A DNA stretch of 64,000 bases. It comes from Selaginella moellendorffii. Taxonomy: Eukaryota; Streptophyta; Lycopodiopsida; Selaginellales; Selaginellaceae. The position numbers and the translations under genes are program-made. The DNA is taken from the NCBI RefSeq assembly GCF_000143415.4, contig NW_003314302.1, positions 646,085-710,084 of the forward strand. Direction: 5' to 3'. Positions within the stretch are counted from its first letter, which is position 1, and each line of letters begins with the position of its first letter. Positions 24,028-35,603 of the stretch are shown piece by piece. The notes below the pieces were generated by a model. It searched no databases. It worked only from the letters and a program-made list of their open reading frames with translations, and was not told the origin of the DNA.

Positions 24028-24031
24028 CGCA
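23923..24031 (+). repeat. CAGCGCCATGG minisatellite, 5' cluster
   Basis: Irregular tandem copies of CAGCAGCGCCATGGCC / CAGCACCATGGAAG words, about 100 bp in all, each centred on the palindrome CCATGG. The same words reappear in the same orientation at about 25222-25381, on the other side of the RRP8-like gene. Confidence 0.85.
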
Positions 24032-25400
24032 AGCGAGAGAATGACGATTCCAGGAAGAAAACAAAGGAGAATGCCGGCACTGCGCATCAAGGACCGGGGA
24101 TTTTCCATCGCGTGGAGGAGCGCCAGCTTTCCGTGAGGAAAGAATCACGGAAGAAATCTTCGAGTCTCCTAGACAGGGTATCGATCCAGTTTTTCACTCG
24201 CTTTTTCTAACTTTCGTCTCTTCCTGATGGTCTAGATGCGACAAAGGCTTTCCGGCGGCCAATTTCGTATGCTCAATGAAGTTCTCTACACTCGCGGGTT
24301 TGAATTCTTGATATTTTCTTAGTTTGAAAGTCTTTTTTGTTCTTGGTTTTTGCAATGTAGTGGATAAAGAATACTTCGAGAAAGATGCTTTCAAATTGGT
24401 AAGAGACCTCGATTCATTTTTTTTTCTTCCATGAAGCTAACTCTGTCAGCTAGTGCCACGCAGGGTACCTAGAACAAATGTCTCGATGGCCAAAGCTTCT
24501 TGTCGATGTGATCATCGAGTGGCTAAATTCGAGAGACTACAACTTGGTGGTCGCAGATTTTGGCTGTGGTGCGTAAAGAGTCCTCGTTGCAATCCTTTAA
24601 TTCTTTTTCTTTTTCTCATTTTCAGGTGATGCTCGACTCGCCAAAAGCATCAGGAACGAAGTATTTTCATTCAATCTCGTTTCCAATTATCTAATTGTCA
24701 CGGCGTGCAACATGGCCAGTGTAAGTTTTTTAGATTCGATCAGTTTCTTTTTTCTTTCTTCTTTACATGCAGTGATTTTCCCAGACGCCTCTTCCCAGTT
24801 CCTCAGTGGATGTTGCGGTGTTTTGCCTGTCCCTCATGGGAACAGATTACCCGGACTATCTCAAAGAAACTCATGGTGTTCTAAAGACTCAATAAGGAAG
24901 CAGCTCTTTACTTCTGCTATCAAGAGCCATCCTCTGGCGCAGCAAAAGTTTAGTTTTGCAAACACAGATTCTAGAAAAAGTTTCGTCAATCCTGCAAACC
25001 ACGGTGCCAATCCTCAAGTCTTTCTTAGGGGATTAAAATCTCTTGGTTTTGCTCTCGTCCAGCAGGTAAACAAAAGAAAAAGAAAAGAAAAGAGCCTCTC
25101 AGTTTATTCCTGGCAGGATGATTCGAGCAAAATGTTCATACGTTTCTACCTCCACAAAGAGAAAAAGATCGTCCCTCCAAAAAACTTTCATAGCCGGAGC
25201 TCAAACCTTGTCTCTACAAAATGCGCTAGTAGCTATCCATGGTCGCAGTGCCAAGCGCCACAGTGCCATGGCCAACAGCGCCCATGGCAACAGCGCCATG
25301 GCTACAACTGGCAGCAGCGCCATGGCCACAGCACCATGGCAACAGCAACAACCACCACAGCGCCATGGCAACAGCGCCAGCTTTCTAGATTTGAATAAAG
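24028..25400 (+). pseudogene. RRP8-type nucleolar rRNA (adenine-N1) methyltransferase, broken copy
   Basis: Rrp8 proteins are SAM-dependent methyltransferases of the nucleolus that modify large-subunit rRNA. Exons, split by 55-64 bp introns, read: a basic tail ending SSSLLDR (to 24177); MRQRLSGGQFRMLNEVLYTR (24236-24297); DKEYFEKDAFKL (24361-24398); CHAGYLEQMSRWPKLLVDVI... then VVADFGCG (24454-24568); GDARLAKSIRNEVFSFNLVS...NMAS (24626-24720); and [19 protein letters not shown] (from 24785). VADFGCGDARLA is the SAM-binding motif. After HGVLKTQ there is a TAA (~24892) and the homologous sequence continues in another frame (LFTSAIKSH...FLRGLKSLGFALVQQ, to 25065, then DDSSKMFIRFYLHKEKK from 25117). 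A phase mismatch is also seen at the second intron, and a TAG lies just before the first exon. It could be one damaged allele or sequencing error, but several lesions favour a pseudogene. Confidence 0.8.
25222..25381 (+). repeat. CAGCGCCATGG minisatellite, 3' cluster
   Basis: A second cluster of the same CCATGG-centred words as at 23923-24031, in the same orientation (CCATGGCAACAGCGCCATGGC and variants). It extends the last RRP8-like frame with a Gln/His/Thr/Ala-rich low-complexity tail up to a stop at 25398. Confidence 0.85.
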
Positions 25401-25974
25401 AAATATGTTTTAAACTAAAAACTACCTAATATATAAGAAATAACAAACTAGTATTGATTGGGTATACCATGGTAAAATCTTATGGATATTGGAAATTTTG
25501 TTTGGAAATCAATTAAGGCGACGATTGTGAGCAACGATTGTGGTATCTCCCCGCAAACACACCGGTTCTTGGCTAAGCTTCCACCAGCACACGATGCATC
25601 GATCTCCCCTATGGAAGTATAGACAACACCTTCATAGGATTCGAGCAGCAAGAAGATCAACATGTAAGACATTGCACAGCTTCTTCTTAGTTCCTTTTGT
25701 TTTTCTTGGTTTTATGATCAAGGAGAACAGCCATTAGAGCCCGAAGGTCTGGAAGATGAGCAACAGCAAGGGCAGGGATTAGAGCAAGGAGAAGAACAAC
25801 AACAGGAACAGGAGGAGCGAGAAGAACAGGGGGCTTGATGAGGTAGAGGATGATGGAGTAGGACCGAGGAGTGATGAAGCAGAAGATGATGGAGCAGCAA
25901 ACGTGAACGTTTGGTTTGCGAGCAAGTCTGACGAGGAAGCGTATCAAAGGGGACCTTCTTTTGAAGAGCCGGAT
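25401..25974. other. Intergenic DNA with a Gln/Glu-rich stretch
   Basis: Between about 25728 and 25839 the plus strand encodes an acidic, Gln-rich run (EGLEDEQQQGQGLEQGEEQQ) ending in a stop. A possible upstream exon (GISPQTHRFLAKLPPAHDAS, about 25540-25600) contains stops downstream. This may be a relic of a gene or of a copia-type linker, but the evidence is thin. Part of it is the 3' flank of the Crinkler-like gene. Confidence 0.3.
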
Positions 25975-27697
25975 TCATGGCCCAAGCTCCAAGTCAAGCA
26001 GCTGGACATCATGTTGGCTCAACATCACAGCAGCACCAGTGACTCCAGGGGGCCACACATTCACGGGATTGATAAACAGCGGATAGCAGTCTCGTCCGCT
26101 GATGCCGGCCCAGTCGAAGTCCACGAAAGCCACCCTGCCATCCACGTTCCACAAGATGTTCTGCCGCCTCATGTCACCGTGCACTGTGGTCGAATGCATC
26201 TGCTGGACATTGCGCAGAGCCAGCCGGACCGCACGCTTGCATGTATCCCACTCAGAAGCATTGAGGCGATACATGTTTGCATCCGCATCTCCAATCACAG
26301 CCAGCCGCGGATCAAGTGCATGCAGCGGCCGCCAGCCATCACCTTCGGCCAAGCACTCCATATCTATCACCACCCAGTCCCCGTCTTGTAGAAGCTGGTG
26401 CTGGAAGCCGGGCGCATATCCGGCCTCGTGCCACAGCCGGTGCACTTCCTTGCCATACCTCTGGCAGAACTTGACAACGCGTTGCGCGCCACCCGGCCGC
26501 TTGATGTGAAACACCAGCTGCTGTGCCCTGCCAACTTGCATCAGCGCGAGCTGGCTGGCCGAGAACCTGCGTTCCAACTGGACGACAGTAGCACCAGAGC
26601 TCTTCTGCAACGCAACATGATGCGGCCAGTTGACAGAAACGTCCCTGGTCCTGGCGGCGGCTCCCTGGGCTGCAGCAGCAGTACCAACTCGATCGTAGAA
26701 TCGCACCATGGAGCCAATGGCCAGCGAGATGGAAGCCAGGGCCTTGGACAAGATGCCCAAGTGACGGTCATCGCGCAGGAACTTGAGCATGTGGAGGAAG
26801 GGCGTAAAGGGCTCGTGTGCCGGCTTGTCGAAATGGCAGGCACCGCCCACCCGAATGTTCGGCCCCGCGAGCTCTACAATCAGCACCGGGAAGCAGGAAC
26901 AGAAGAACTGCCACTCGTAACGTGACCGGCTCTGGATCGTCACCTTTGCATAGGCGTTCATCACTTGCACGCATGGCTCGCCATTCAGGCCGACTTCGGG
27001 CTTCACTTCCACGAGGCAGACGAGGATCCACGCGCCTCTGATCAGGACCTCGATCTTAATGTCCGCATTCGGTCCTGGGGTTGACGGTGTAACCTGAACG
27101 ACAGTTGCCGGGAACTTGGCCAGTAAGTAGCCCTGGAGAATGCGATAGAAGGAGAGCTTTCGCATGTCCCCGGTGTCGAGAAACGGGCTCATTTCCTGCA
27201 CCGTGCGCCCCACGAAGTTCCAATCAAGCGCATCCAACACATGAGACTTGAGCCCCTGGACGTAGTCGGCAAACGGCGGCGCTGCCAGAACCAGCGGCGC
27301 TGCGCTCGCGGACGTCCTGCTCAGGTCGTAGATCGGATCATCTGTGCCAAGATGGGTCTTCATGAGAGGGTTGGAGTTGGACAGAGTCGAGGCGGAAGAA
27401 GGCAGTGTGTTGTGCCTGAGGAACCAGGTGCTGTCTTGCAGCCTCTCCTGCAAGCAAGACATGCAAATGTGGGCTCTTCTTGTTCCTAGAAACACACTCG
27501 CATACCTCCACGAAAACGCAGACGGCTCCATCGCACAGAGGAAACGAGCGTGTCATCCGCTCGCCATTGATTTGCACATGACCCGACAAGCCCAGCTCTT
27601 TCAGCTCATCAAGGAGATCCTTCCCTCGCATACCGTGACTGTGGGTGAACACGTACAGCTCCCTCCCGTCGCCAGCAGCCACAACGCGTACCCCCAT
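25975..27697 (-). CDS. Crinkler-like protein: ubiquitin-like header, PD-(D/E)XK nuclease-like domain, kinase domain
   Basis: Two exons, 27697-27506 and 27447-25975, around a 58-bp GT...AG intron in phase 0, giving 554 residues. Residues 1-64 look like the ubiquitin-like header of Crinkler/CR proteins (GRELYVFTHS..., LQ-type VQINGERMTRSFPLCDGAVCVFVE). Residues ~185-225 have the restriction-endonuclease pattern: D193, then E211-V-K213 in VCLVEVKPE, then a Q-x3-Y element (QVMNAY). Residues ~355-554 are a protein-kinase fold: Lys390 in RVVKF, a helix with KEVHRLWHEAGYAP, HGDMRRQN (487-494) in place of HRDxxxxN, and FVDFDWAG (506-513) in place of DFG, then CYPLFINPVNVWPPGV. All named catalytic residues are present. 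The gene is GC-rich, lies beside RRP8-like and a gypsy element, and has no signal peptide, so it probably acts inside the cell. Function (immune effector or selfish toxin-like factor) is inference. Confidence 0.75.
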
Positions 27698-28497
27698 TAC
27701 CTTAACCCTTAGGAAAACCTCTGGTTTGGATTCTTGGTTTCACTCCTGCAGAAGTTGCCACCAAAGATCAATCGTGAAAGAACAACCTCTAGATCGAAAC
27801 GAGCTTCACCGTTTAAAGAAATCTCATCACTTCGGCGAAGTGGCAAACCTCTTGGCTTTTCTAGATGTCGGCTCACGCTAAGAACCTTAGTTCTTGGGTT
27901 AATGTGGCCTACATCACCTCCTGCTTCCATGAATTCTTGGGGCTTCCAGACAAAAGCGACTATCAACTTTACTGGAGCAACGAGCATGGTGGAAGATGGC
28001 AGTATCACCACAGAGTCACAAGCCCAACAAGGGGTGGTCATTACAAGCACTTTAGTGAATAAATTCACAAAATTTTATAATACACCTATACGGTTTTGAA
28101 TCTGAATAACTCTTAGAAATACATAAAAGAATGTTATATGTATTGTTATTATGTATAATAAATAAAAAGAAGTAATATTAACAAAAAAATAATTTAAGAT
28201 ATTATTCTTCTCTTTTTCCAAAGCAAACCAAGCATTAATGCATAAGCAACAAATTATCAGTGTGCTCAAAACTCATACCAAATCTCAAAGCTGTCTCCTT
28301 TCCTTTTCTCACTTTTCCTCCTCTTGAGTGTGTTTGATCAATAGTTGCATGTAATCAAGTTGTTCCTAGAAGAGGACTTGGGCCACCATAACAGTTCTGG
28401 GATGCTAATAGCACAAACCTTAATTCAAAGGAATTATTCTATTAAGTTTATCAAAACTTTGACTTTAGAATTCTAATTCAATTAAGAATTCTATAAC
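27698..28497. other. Intergenic region upstream of the Crinkler-like gene
   Basis: A plus-strand frame at 27865-28062 (65 residues, including SDYQLYWSNEHGGRWQYHH) has a protein-like composition, but I cannot place it in a family, and overlapping frames run both ways. From about 28070 the DNA becomes AT-rich up to the gypsy LTR. Promoter elements of the Crinkler-like gene should lie just right of 27697, but none is distinct. Confidence 0.3.
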
Positions 28498-28662
28498 TGT
28501 GAGTGCTTAGGGAATACAGAAAATGTGCATATTAATTAGCCCAAAAACCCTAGTTTATATACAGAAGCGAGTGGTCTAGATTGAAACCAATCCGACGATT
28601 ACCAAAATCCCACTACGCTAATATTAATATACGGGATCGTAGCCATACACTTAGCTCTCACA
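28498..28662 (-). repeat. 3' LTR of the minus-strand gypsy element
   Basis: A 165-bp LTR, TGTGAGTGC...GCTCTCACA, with inverted ends. It pairs with 33681-33845. Just inside it the minus strand reads GAGAGGAGGGGATGA, a polypurine tract, as expected next to a 3' LTR. The flanking bases TAAC (28494-28497) match TAAC at 33846-33849, a probable target-site duplication. Confidence 0.9.
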
Positions 28663-29359
28663 TCATCCCCTCCTCTCGGAATAATGGAAAACCATCAAAG
28701 TTATCTTGTAGACAGGCCGGGATCTGGAGGAATGTCAAGAGGAGGCATCGGCGGATCTATAGGTGGTATTAACTGCTCCTGATCCCTTTCTATAAAGCGT
28801 TTCAACTACTGCATATACATAATCTCTAGAGGATCGGCTTGCTAGACATCATGCTGAACCTCATAAATTTGTGGTCCAACTTACCACAACACTCAATATG
28901 GTCCTTTCCACTGCACAAGGAGCCCCTTAGATAAGCCACGTACCATAAGATGGGGAAAACGGATTAACACCAAATCATCCACTTTGTACTCCGCAGGTGG
29001 ACGATGGTGAGCGTTGTACTGCTGTTGTTGTCCCACTTGTACATGGCCTAAGTGTTCAGCAGACTCGACTCGGACAAGTGGAAGAATGCTCGTCAAATAC
29101 TGATTCTATGATCTAGCATGGGCAACTTGTGGCAATTGCAAAGGTAAACCCAGCTCCGTTGGTAATATTGGATCATGACCATATAGGAGTTTATATGGTG
29201 AAGCACCAATAGAACTCTGCACCCCTGTGACATATGCATACCGAAGAAACGGCAAATAACCATCCCAATTCAAATGCTGAAAGTTCACATACTTTGCAAT
29301 CATCCCCTTGAATGTCTAAACGAGCCGTTCCACTAGACTGTCTGATTGTGGATGATAAA

Positions 29360-29500
29360 CACTCATGAAAGTGTGGCATATCCCCAATCGAGATGTCAAA
29401 ACATGAAATGCCTCAACCATAAATACGGGACCATTATCCCCAATTGAGATGTCAAAACATAAAATGCCTCAGCCATAAATGCGGGACCATTATCTGAAAG
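29360..29500 (-). repeat. Tandem ~58-bp duplication in gypsy integrase
   Basis: The segment CCCCAATCGAGATGTCAAAA...GGGACCATTAT is repeated immediately as CCCCAATTGAGATGTCAAAA... with a few substitutions. It interrupts the integrase core and is a replication or template-slip product. Confidence 0.8.
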
Positions 29501-30132
29501 AATCTGCTCTGGATAAGAATGTTAGAACACCACTCGATTGAGGAGAAAGTATCCAATAGTAGTTGCAAAGGTGCTAGCAAGAACACTAACTTCCACCCAA
29601 CGAGTCAAGTAGTCAGAAGCAATAATAATATACTCATTGCTAGCAGTTGACCGTGGAAAAGGTCCTATAAAATCAAACGCCACCAACTCAAATGGATGAG
29701 AAACTGCAATTAACTTTAACCGTCCTTTTGCAGCCTAAGGGGGAGTATTACGAGTTTGGCACCAAACACAACTACACACATACTAAATAATATCACGTCA
29801 CATCTTTGGCCAATAGAAAGATTTGTGTAGTTTTTCAGTTACACGACGATGTCCCATATGCCCACCTAGAACAAGAGAATCATGGTAGGCATGAAGAAAC
29901 CGCAGAATAAAGATAGAAGGCACCACCAGCCATAAATGATCATTAGGATCCGTCCCCACAAAATAAAGAAGGCCATCTTTAAAGCGATATTGAGAATGTA
30001 AATGCCGGAAAGGCAAGTCATCAACAAGTGATGTAGGATTCTTGAACCCATCTCAAAGCCTTCGAATCCACGGCTCAATCTTTTGAGCCTCGCAAACCTC
30101 ATCAAGAGAAGGTAGATCTTGCTCTGCGCTTT

Positions 30133-30912
30133 GTGGACACTAAACGTCAAGTATAGCAACCGCCAACGGCACAGAATCCTCGTCTAGAAAATCCACAAAG
30201 GCTGGAACAACAAGCTCATTAGAAAAATGAGAAGAGAATGGAGAAGGAAGAGGAGCTTGAGAAAGGGCATCAGCATCAGCCATAGAACTCCCTGGGCAAT
30301 GAACAACATCAAAATCATATATCTGAAGCTTCAAAGCCCATCAAGCAGTAAACTGCTGCTAAACACTCCTTCTTTGTCGTGGAGTAGTTCATTTCCGCTA
30401 GTTGTAATGTATAGCTTATATACGCAATGGGATGGCGTTGACCAAGCACACTCAAGTTCTCTTGCCTTGTGGACATTGAATGTCAAGTACAGCAACCGCC
30501 AACGGCACAGAATCCTTATCTAGAAAATCCACAGAGGCTAGAACAACAGGCTTGTCAGAAACATGAGAAGAGAATGGAGAAGGAAGAGGAGCTTGAGAAA
30601 GGGCATCAGCATCAGCCATAGAACTCCCTGGGCAATGAACAACATCAAAATCATATATCTGAAGCTTCAAAGCCCATCAAGCAGTACGACCAACCAAGTT
30701 CTTCTGCTTCAATAATGAAGTAACAGCAACATGATCACTTTCAAGTAACATCCGAGAACTATATAAATATGCATGAAGTTTCTCGAAACCCCAAACTGCT
30801 GCTAAACACTCTTTCTTTGTCGTGGAGTAGTTCATTTCCACTGGTTGTAATGTATGGCTTATATACGCAATGGGATGGCATTGATCAAGCACACTCGAGC
30901 TCTCTTGCATCA
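30133..30912 (-). repeat. Internal duplication with deletion in gypsy RNase H
   Basis: The blocks 30133-30350 and 30470-30690 are near copies (GCAACCGCCAACGGCACAG and following). The blocks 30350-30467 and 30797-30912 are near copies (AACTGCTGCTAAACACTC and following). In element order this reads A, unique piece, B, A, B, so the second A-B unit lacks the unique ~105-bp middle. It looks like a strand-transfer error during reverse transcription. Confidence 0.8.
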
Positions 30913-33680
30913 ACACACCTCCAAGACCAATATCAGAAGCATCCACCCGCAAAATAAAAGGTCGAGTATAGTTAGGATATGCCAAAACCGGAGGAGTCGT
31001 CAATAGCTCTTTGAGATCCCCGAATGCCTGCTTACAATCCGGAGACTAGATGAAAGATGATGTTGATGATTTTAGCAATGCACACAATGGTGCAGTGCGA
31101 TCAGAAAGATGATCCACAAAACAACTGAGATACTACACTTTGCCCAATAAGCGTTGCACATCATTCACACACTTTGGAGTAGGGAACTTTAGAATAGCCA
31201 CAAATTTGTCATGATCAACTTGCAAACCCTCATGAGAAATATGGTACCTAAGATAAGTTGTATCCTTGGACCCAAACACGCACTTCGACCGCTTCAGTTT
31301 TAAACCAACGTTGCGTAATCGATTCAACACTTTACAAACATCATGAATGTGCTCCTCCCACGTCCCTTCTGAGTGGATCAAGACATCATCAATGAAGTCA
31401 GTAGTCACCTTTGGCATATCGCAAAGAACCTCGTCCATCATCCGCTGGAAAGTTGTTGGAGCATTGTTCAAACCAAACGGCATCACCAAAAACTCATACA
31501 AACCAAATGGTGTACGAAAAGTAGTCTTAGGAATATCTTCTTCGGCCATCGGTATTTGCCAGTACCCAGAAACAAGATCTAGCTTGGTGAACTAACGACT
31601 TCGCCTCAAACAATCCAAGAGATCAGCAGTGTGAGGAAGAGGGTACACATCTAGGATCGTCATTTCGTTTAACGGACAATAGTCGATGCAGAAATGAATA
31701 CTCCCATTAGGCTTTGTCACAAGATGAAGTTCACATGCCCAAGGACTCTGCGACTTCTGAATAACACCCTTCTCTAACATCTCCTTGACATTTGCACGTA
31801 AAATCTTGATCTCTTTGGATGACCAATGATGAATGGGAACCTTGATTGGATGAGCATCCCCGGTTGGAATTGGATGACGTGTGGCAATCTTAGCCCCAAA
31901 TAATAGGTCAAATTCAAAGAGATCAAAATACTCCTTCATGAGCTAGTCCACCGCTGCAACATAAAGATCGTCGGAGGGATTGAAAAAGGGAAGAGCAAAA
32001 CAAGATAAAAACATAGGAGGAAATAGTGGGGGAAAAAAGTAATGGAAGCAAAGGTAGAAGTAGAGGGACAAAGAGGTACAAAAGTGAGAGGAATGGATGA
32101 AACATAAGAAAGTATGAAACAAAGGGGAGAAGCCTCAAAGTCACACTTGGCATGATTATGCTGCAACCAATCCATACCAAGAATGAGGTCAAAAGCTTGA
32201 CTCGGCACCACCTGCAACAACTGCAACTCAAGTTTAAGATTGCCCACATGCACAACTAGGTTTGCCTCATCCCGTGCACATGCATGTGTACGGCCGTTAC
32301 CATAAAGAATGAAAACTGGTTTTGCCACATGACGCAAGTGTAAATGACAACGTGTGGCAACAGGTCGAGCAATAGAAGATAAACTCAAACCTGTATCAAC
32401 TAATATGGAGAGAATAATAGGAGACCTCTTGTTATAAAAACGAGTTTGGAAAGTAAACACTAGATGAACCGGTGCTGAGTGAACCCCTTGATGATACTCC
32501 CAAAAGAAAAATAGATGGGTCACTGACTTATTCACACAAGGTCCCTCCGTTACTCGTGCGACTCCTTATTTCCCATATGCATCTCGGTGTCCAAACCTTC
32601 TACTGCAGCAGCACCAATAGGACATTACTAACACCAAGGTCTCCACCCAGGAAATGGAGGTTGCTAGTCCAGAAAACGCCGACAACACTGATAAATATGA
32701 CCAACTTCATCACACGCCCAGCAGCAAACATCACGGCCACGACCATGTCCTCGCCCTTGTCCTTGGACTCGAGCAGCAGCAGCATCAACCTCCATTGGAA
32801 CAAGACCATCACTCATAGGAAGTGGAGCTAAAAGACATGTAGCAAGAAGTGGAAGAGGTGATGTCTCATAACGTTGTGCCAAGTGAAAAGCATCGTCAAG
32901 GGAAGATCTTGACGAAGTGCTAGCCACAACATTCCTAGCTTGATCCACGCCGACATTTTAGGCTTCGCACGAAGCAAAAAACTTCGGAAATAAACACCAA
33001 ATTGCATCACTAACTCAGATGGCCCTTGGTGAAGACGATGCAATTGTTGGAAGGCATCATCACAGTCGTCAGCATGGCCGAAGGCGCGTTTGAAGATGTC
33101 TGGGAGAACACTCCAATCCCCACGAGTGGTTGCGCTTAAACCATTGTACCATTGCAATGCCGTTTTTTGGAAACACGTGGGAAACTCATATAAACGTCGA
33201 GCATCATCCCAAGAATGATATGTGGCAATCACCGTGAAGTGATTGAACCAATGGTACACATCATCCCCAAGATTTCCGCGAAAGAACTCTGGCCAAACGC
33301 AAAAATTGGCACCAAGAGGAGGAGTTGTACCACGTGCTGTGAATGCCACTATCAATTGAGTTTGGTTGTTCAATTGCAAGTGCATAGCATCAAGCAATTG
33401 GACCAACTACTGCTCCAGAGTCAAAAGAGGAGATTGCTAATCTACCATGAAGATGAACAAAAAAAAAAAGCAAAAGAAGAGAAATGACAAAAAGCTAGAA
33501 GGAAATGGTAGATTTAGACAATGCAAAAAACTAAATCTAAACCAAAATTCTGAAAGGGAAGAACAAAAGAAAGGAAATGGAAAAAACTAAATCTAAATGA
33601 TCCAAAAGCTAAATTTAAACCAAAATCCCAAATTCAAACACTCTTCAAGGACAATCAAAAATGCCCTTCACTTCCACTAA

Positions 33681-33845
33681 TGTGAATGTTTGGAATATAG
33701 AGAAAATGTGCATATTAATTAGCTTAAAAACCCTAATTTATATACATGAGCGAGAGGTCTGGATTGAAACTAATCTAACAGCTACCAAAATCCCACTACA
33801 CTAATATTATTATACAACATCATAGCCATACATTTGGCTTTCACA
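33681..33845 (-). repeat. 5' LTR of the minus-strand gypsy element
   Basis: A 165-bp LTR, TGTGAATG...GGCTTTCACA. It differs from its partner at 28498-28662 by roughly two dozen substitutions, so the insertion is not recent. Confidence 0.9.
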
Positions 33846-35603
33846 TAACGAAATTTTTGCTAGAATTTTTGGTAGAATCTTTGCTACAATTTTTTTATTC
33901 ATTCACGCACCCGAACCCAGACACCTGGGCTGGCTGAGCACTTGGGAGTATGGGAGCCTGGGCATCAGGGCGGGCAGAGCAGGATCCCTCGTCAAGATAG
34001 CTACCAGCAGCAGCTAGAGCTTTGTGTGATCAAACCTCCTCCATCGACAAGCAATTGGCTTATAGGAGGAGTCGACTAAATTCCTTCTACTTGGTTGAAC
34101 AATTCCACTAAGACAGAAGTGTCATCTTGTTCATCACCCGTTCATCTTCCTGAATAATCAAAGTTGAAAAAAAAAACAAAAACTATAATGCTAGAATTTG
34201 GATACCTCGTCCAAGTGTAAGCAAGATTTGGATTTGGCTGAATTTCTCCTAAAGGTACAAAAGGAGATGAGCCAGTGTCATCCTCGTCCATCATCCTTGT
34301 ACTGTTGTTCATCTCCTTGAATCCAAAGCTCTAGCCCAGATTTCTCAGTAGAAAGAAATTCTTGGGAACTTCATGATTGTAAATGTTGACGGTTTGATCT
34401 TAGGCGAACAGGGAGCGAAGTGGATGAAGACAAGAGCTTCGAGGATTCATAAACCAGATGGATCTTATCTTCAACCTTATCCTCAAGCAGCACCAAATTA
34501 AAAGCTCAGCTGGACATCCAAAGAGAAAAAAGGCAGAAAAGGCAGAAAAAAAGGGTAGTGGACATAGCACAAACAAGTTCGTTTTATATTTGTCTTATTT
34601 TTTTATTTGCTAGGATTTCCATCCACCAGACACAAGCGGCTTTTGTCATCCTTTTCCTCCAAACAAGCTTTGCAACATAGATTGCATCACCGGTTTTTGG
34701 TACTATGTTTCGTAAATGTTTCATGTTCATTCTAATCTCTCTTTTCCAGGCATCTTGTTGTCGAAGTGCAGCTAACAAGGATCTACGAAGAGATACAAGG
34801 TAAATGGTGTTATCCCTTATAATTTTAAATGTCTTGAGGACGATTTGAAACAGCAAGGCGCAAGCTCGTGAAGAAGTGACCCACAAGAACAAGAACTCGA
34901 GGATAGACTTGAAATATTGTTCGAATTTGGGAAGAGCGTGTTGCGGTTATTAATCAAAATGTTTAAAAAACTCTTTTGCAATGAAAGTATGAGGATTTCA
35001 GATATGGATAGTACGTCCGTCCGAAATCAAGTAAGCTCACTTACGCTCTCGATTAGAACTACTGTTCTACTGAATCGACTCACATCTTCGCTTGATGATT
35101 AGCAGAGAAACTCCAAGTTGCCTCAGGAGCGGGAGCAACTTGTCTGGCTCACACCTCGTTGGATGGGATCTTAAAGAAGCCTACAATCCTCCCATTTCGA
35201 AAGCCTAGAGCATAAGTTCTTAATGGTATGCGTGGTCGCTGCTCTTGCTTACGCGAGAGAGAGTCCGCGAGACCACCTGACGCTAACTTAATGGTGTGGT
35301 CACAGGACGAATGCACGGCCATATTTCGATTCGAGCTCTCTTGGCGATGGTGTCTAATCGGCACAGGTGACACGGCTCTCATCATATGCCCGCATTACAT
35401 TTTATATACTATCAAAAAAGTTTGCTTGCAGGAAAGTGGGAAGCTCTCGGCCAGGCCGTTTATTACATGGTTGTTTGGAGCCGTCATATTACGACACTCG
35501 CTCGACTGGTTTTTTAGTTTCTCCGTGCTTGAAAGTTCTGTGTTGTTCCAGCGCCAGCAACGTGCTTCTTCTCTTTGCTCTGTTCTTTGCTCGAAGAGCC
35601 AGA
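33846..35603. other. Intergenic region without a supported gene
   Basis: A minus-strand frame at 34892-34584 (102 residues, Arg/Lys-rich, KREIRMNMKHLRNIVPKTGD) is the longest candidate but matches nothing I know. The final part is the upstream region of the cysteine-rich peptide gene. No RNA gene was seen. Confidence 0.4.

Larger units (their letters stand above)
28498..33845 (-). mobile_element. Ty3/gypsy LTR retrotransposon with short LTRs, structurally complete, inactive
   Basis: A 5.35-kb element read on the minus strand between two 165-bp LTRs. Gag lies at 33406-32828. A zinc knuckle follows (CWACDEVGHIYQC, C-x2-C-x4-H-x4-C, about 32720). The protease has a VDTG active site (about 32430). 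RT is at 31939-31133, with the KTTFRTPFGLYEFLVMPFGL segment and FIDD as the catalytic motif. RNase H starts ILRVDASDIGLGG (31003-30677). The integrase zinc region and core are at 30016-28893, ending in a VDDLVLIRFPHL-type C-terminus. The order PR-RT-RH-IN defines Ty3/gypsy. Many stops and frameshifts split the polyprotein, so it cannot be active. Two internal duplications are described separately. Confidence 0.92.

Noticed and set aside
23923-25381. CCATGG-centred clusters as a CRISPR-like array
   Set aside because: Units are irregular, have no unique spacers and lie at the ends of a eukaryotic gene.
25903-27712. Several plus-strand frames across the Crinkler-like gene
   Set aside because: They overlap intact kinase and nuclease motifs on the minus strand and carry no recognisable domain themselves.
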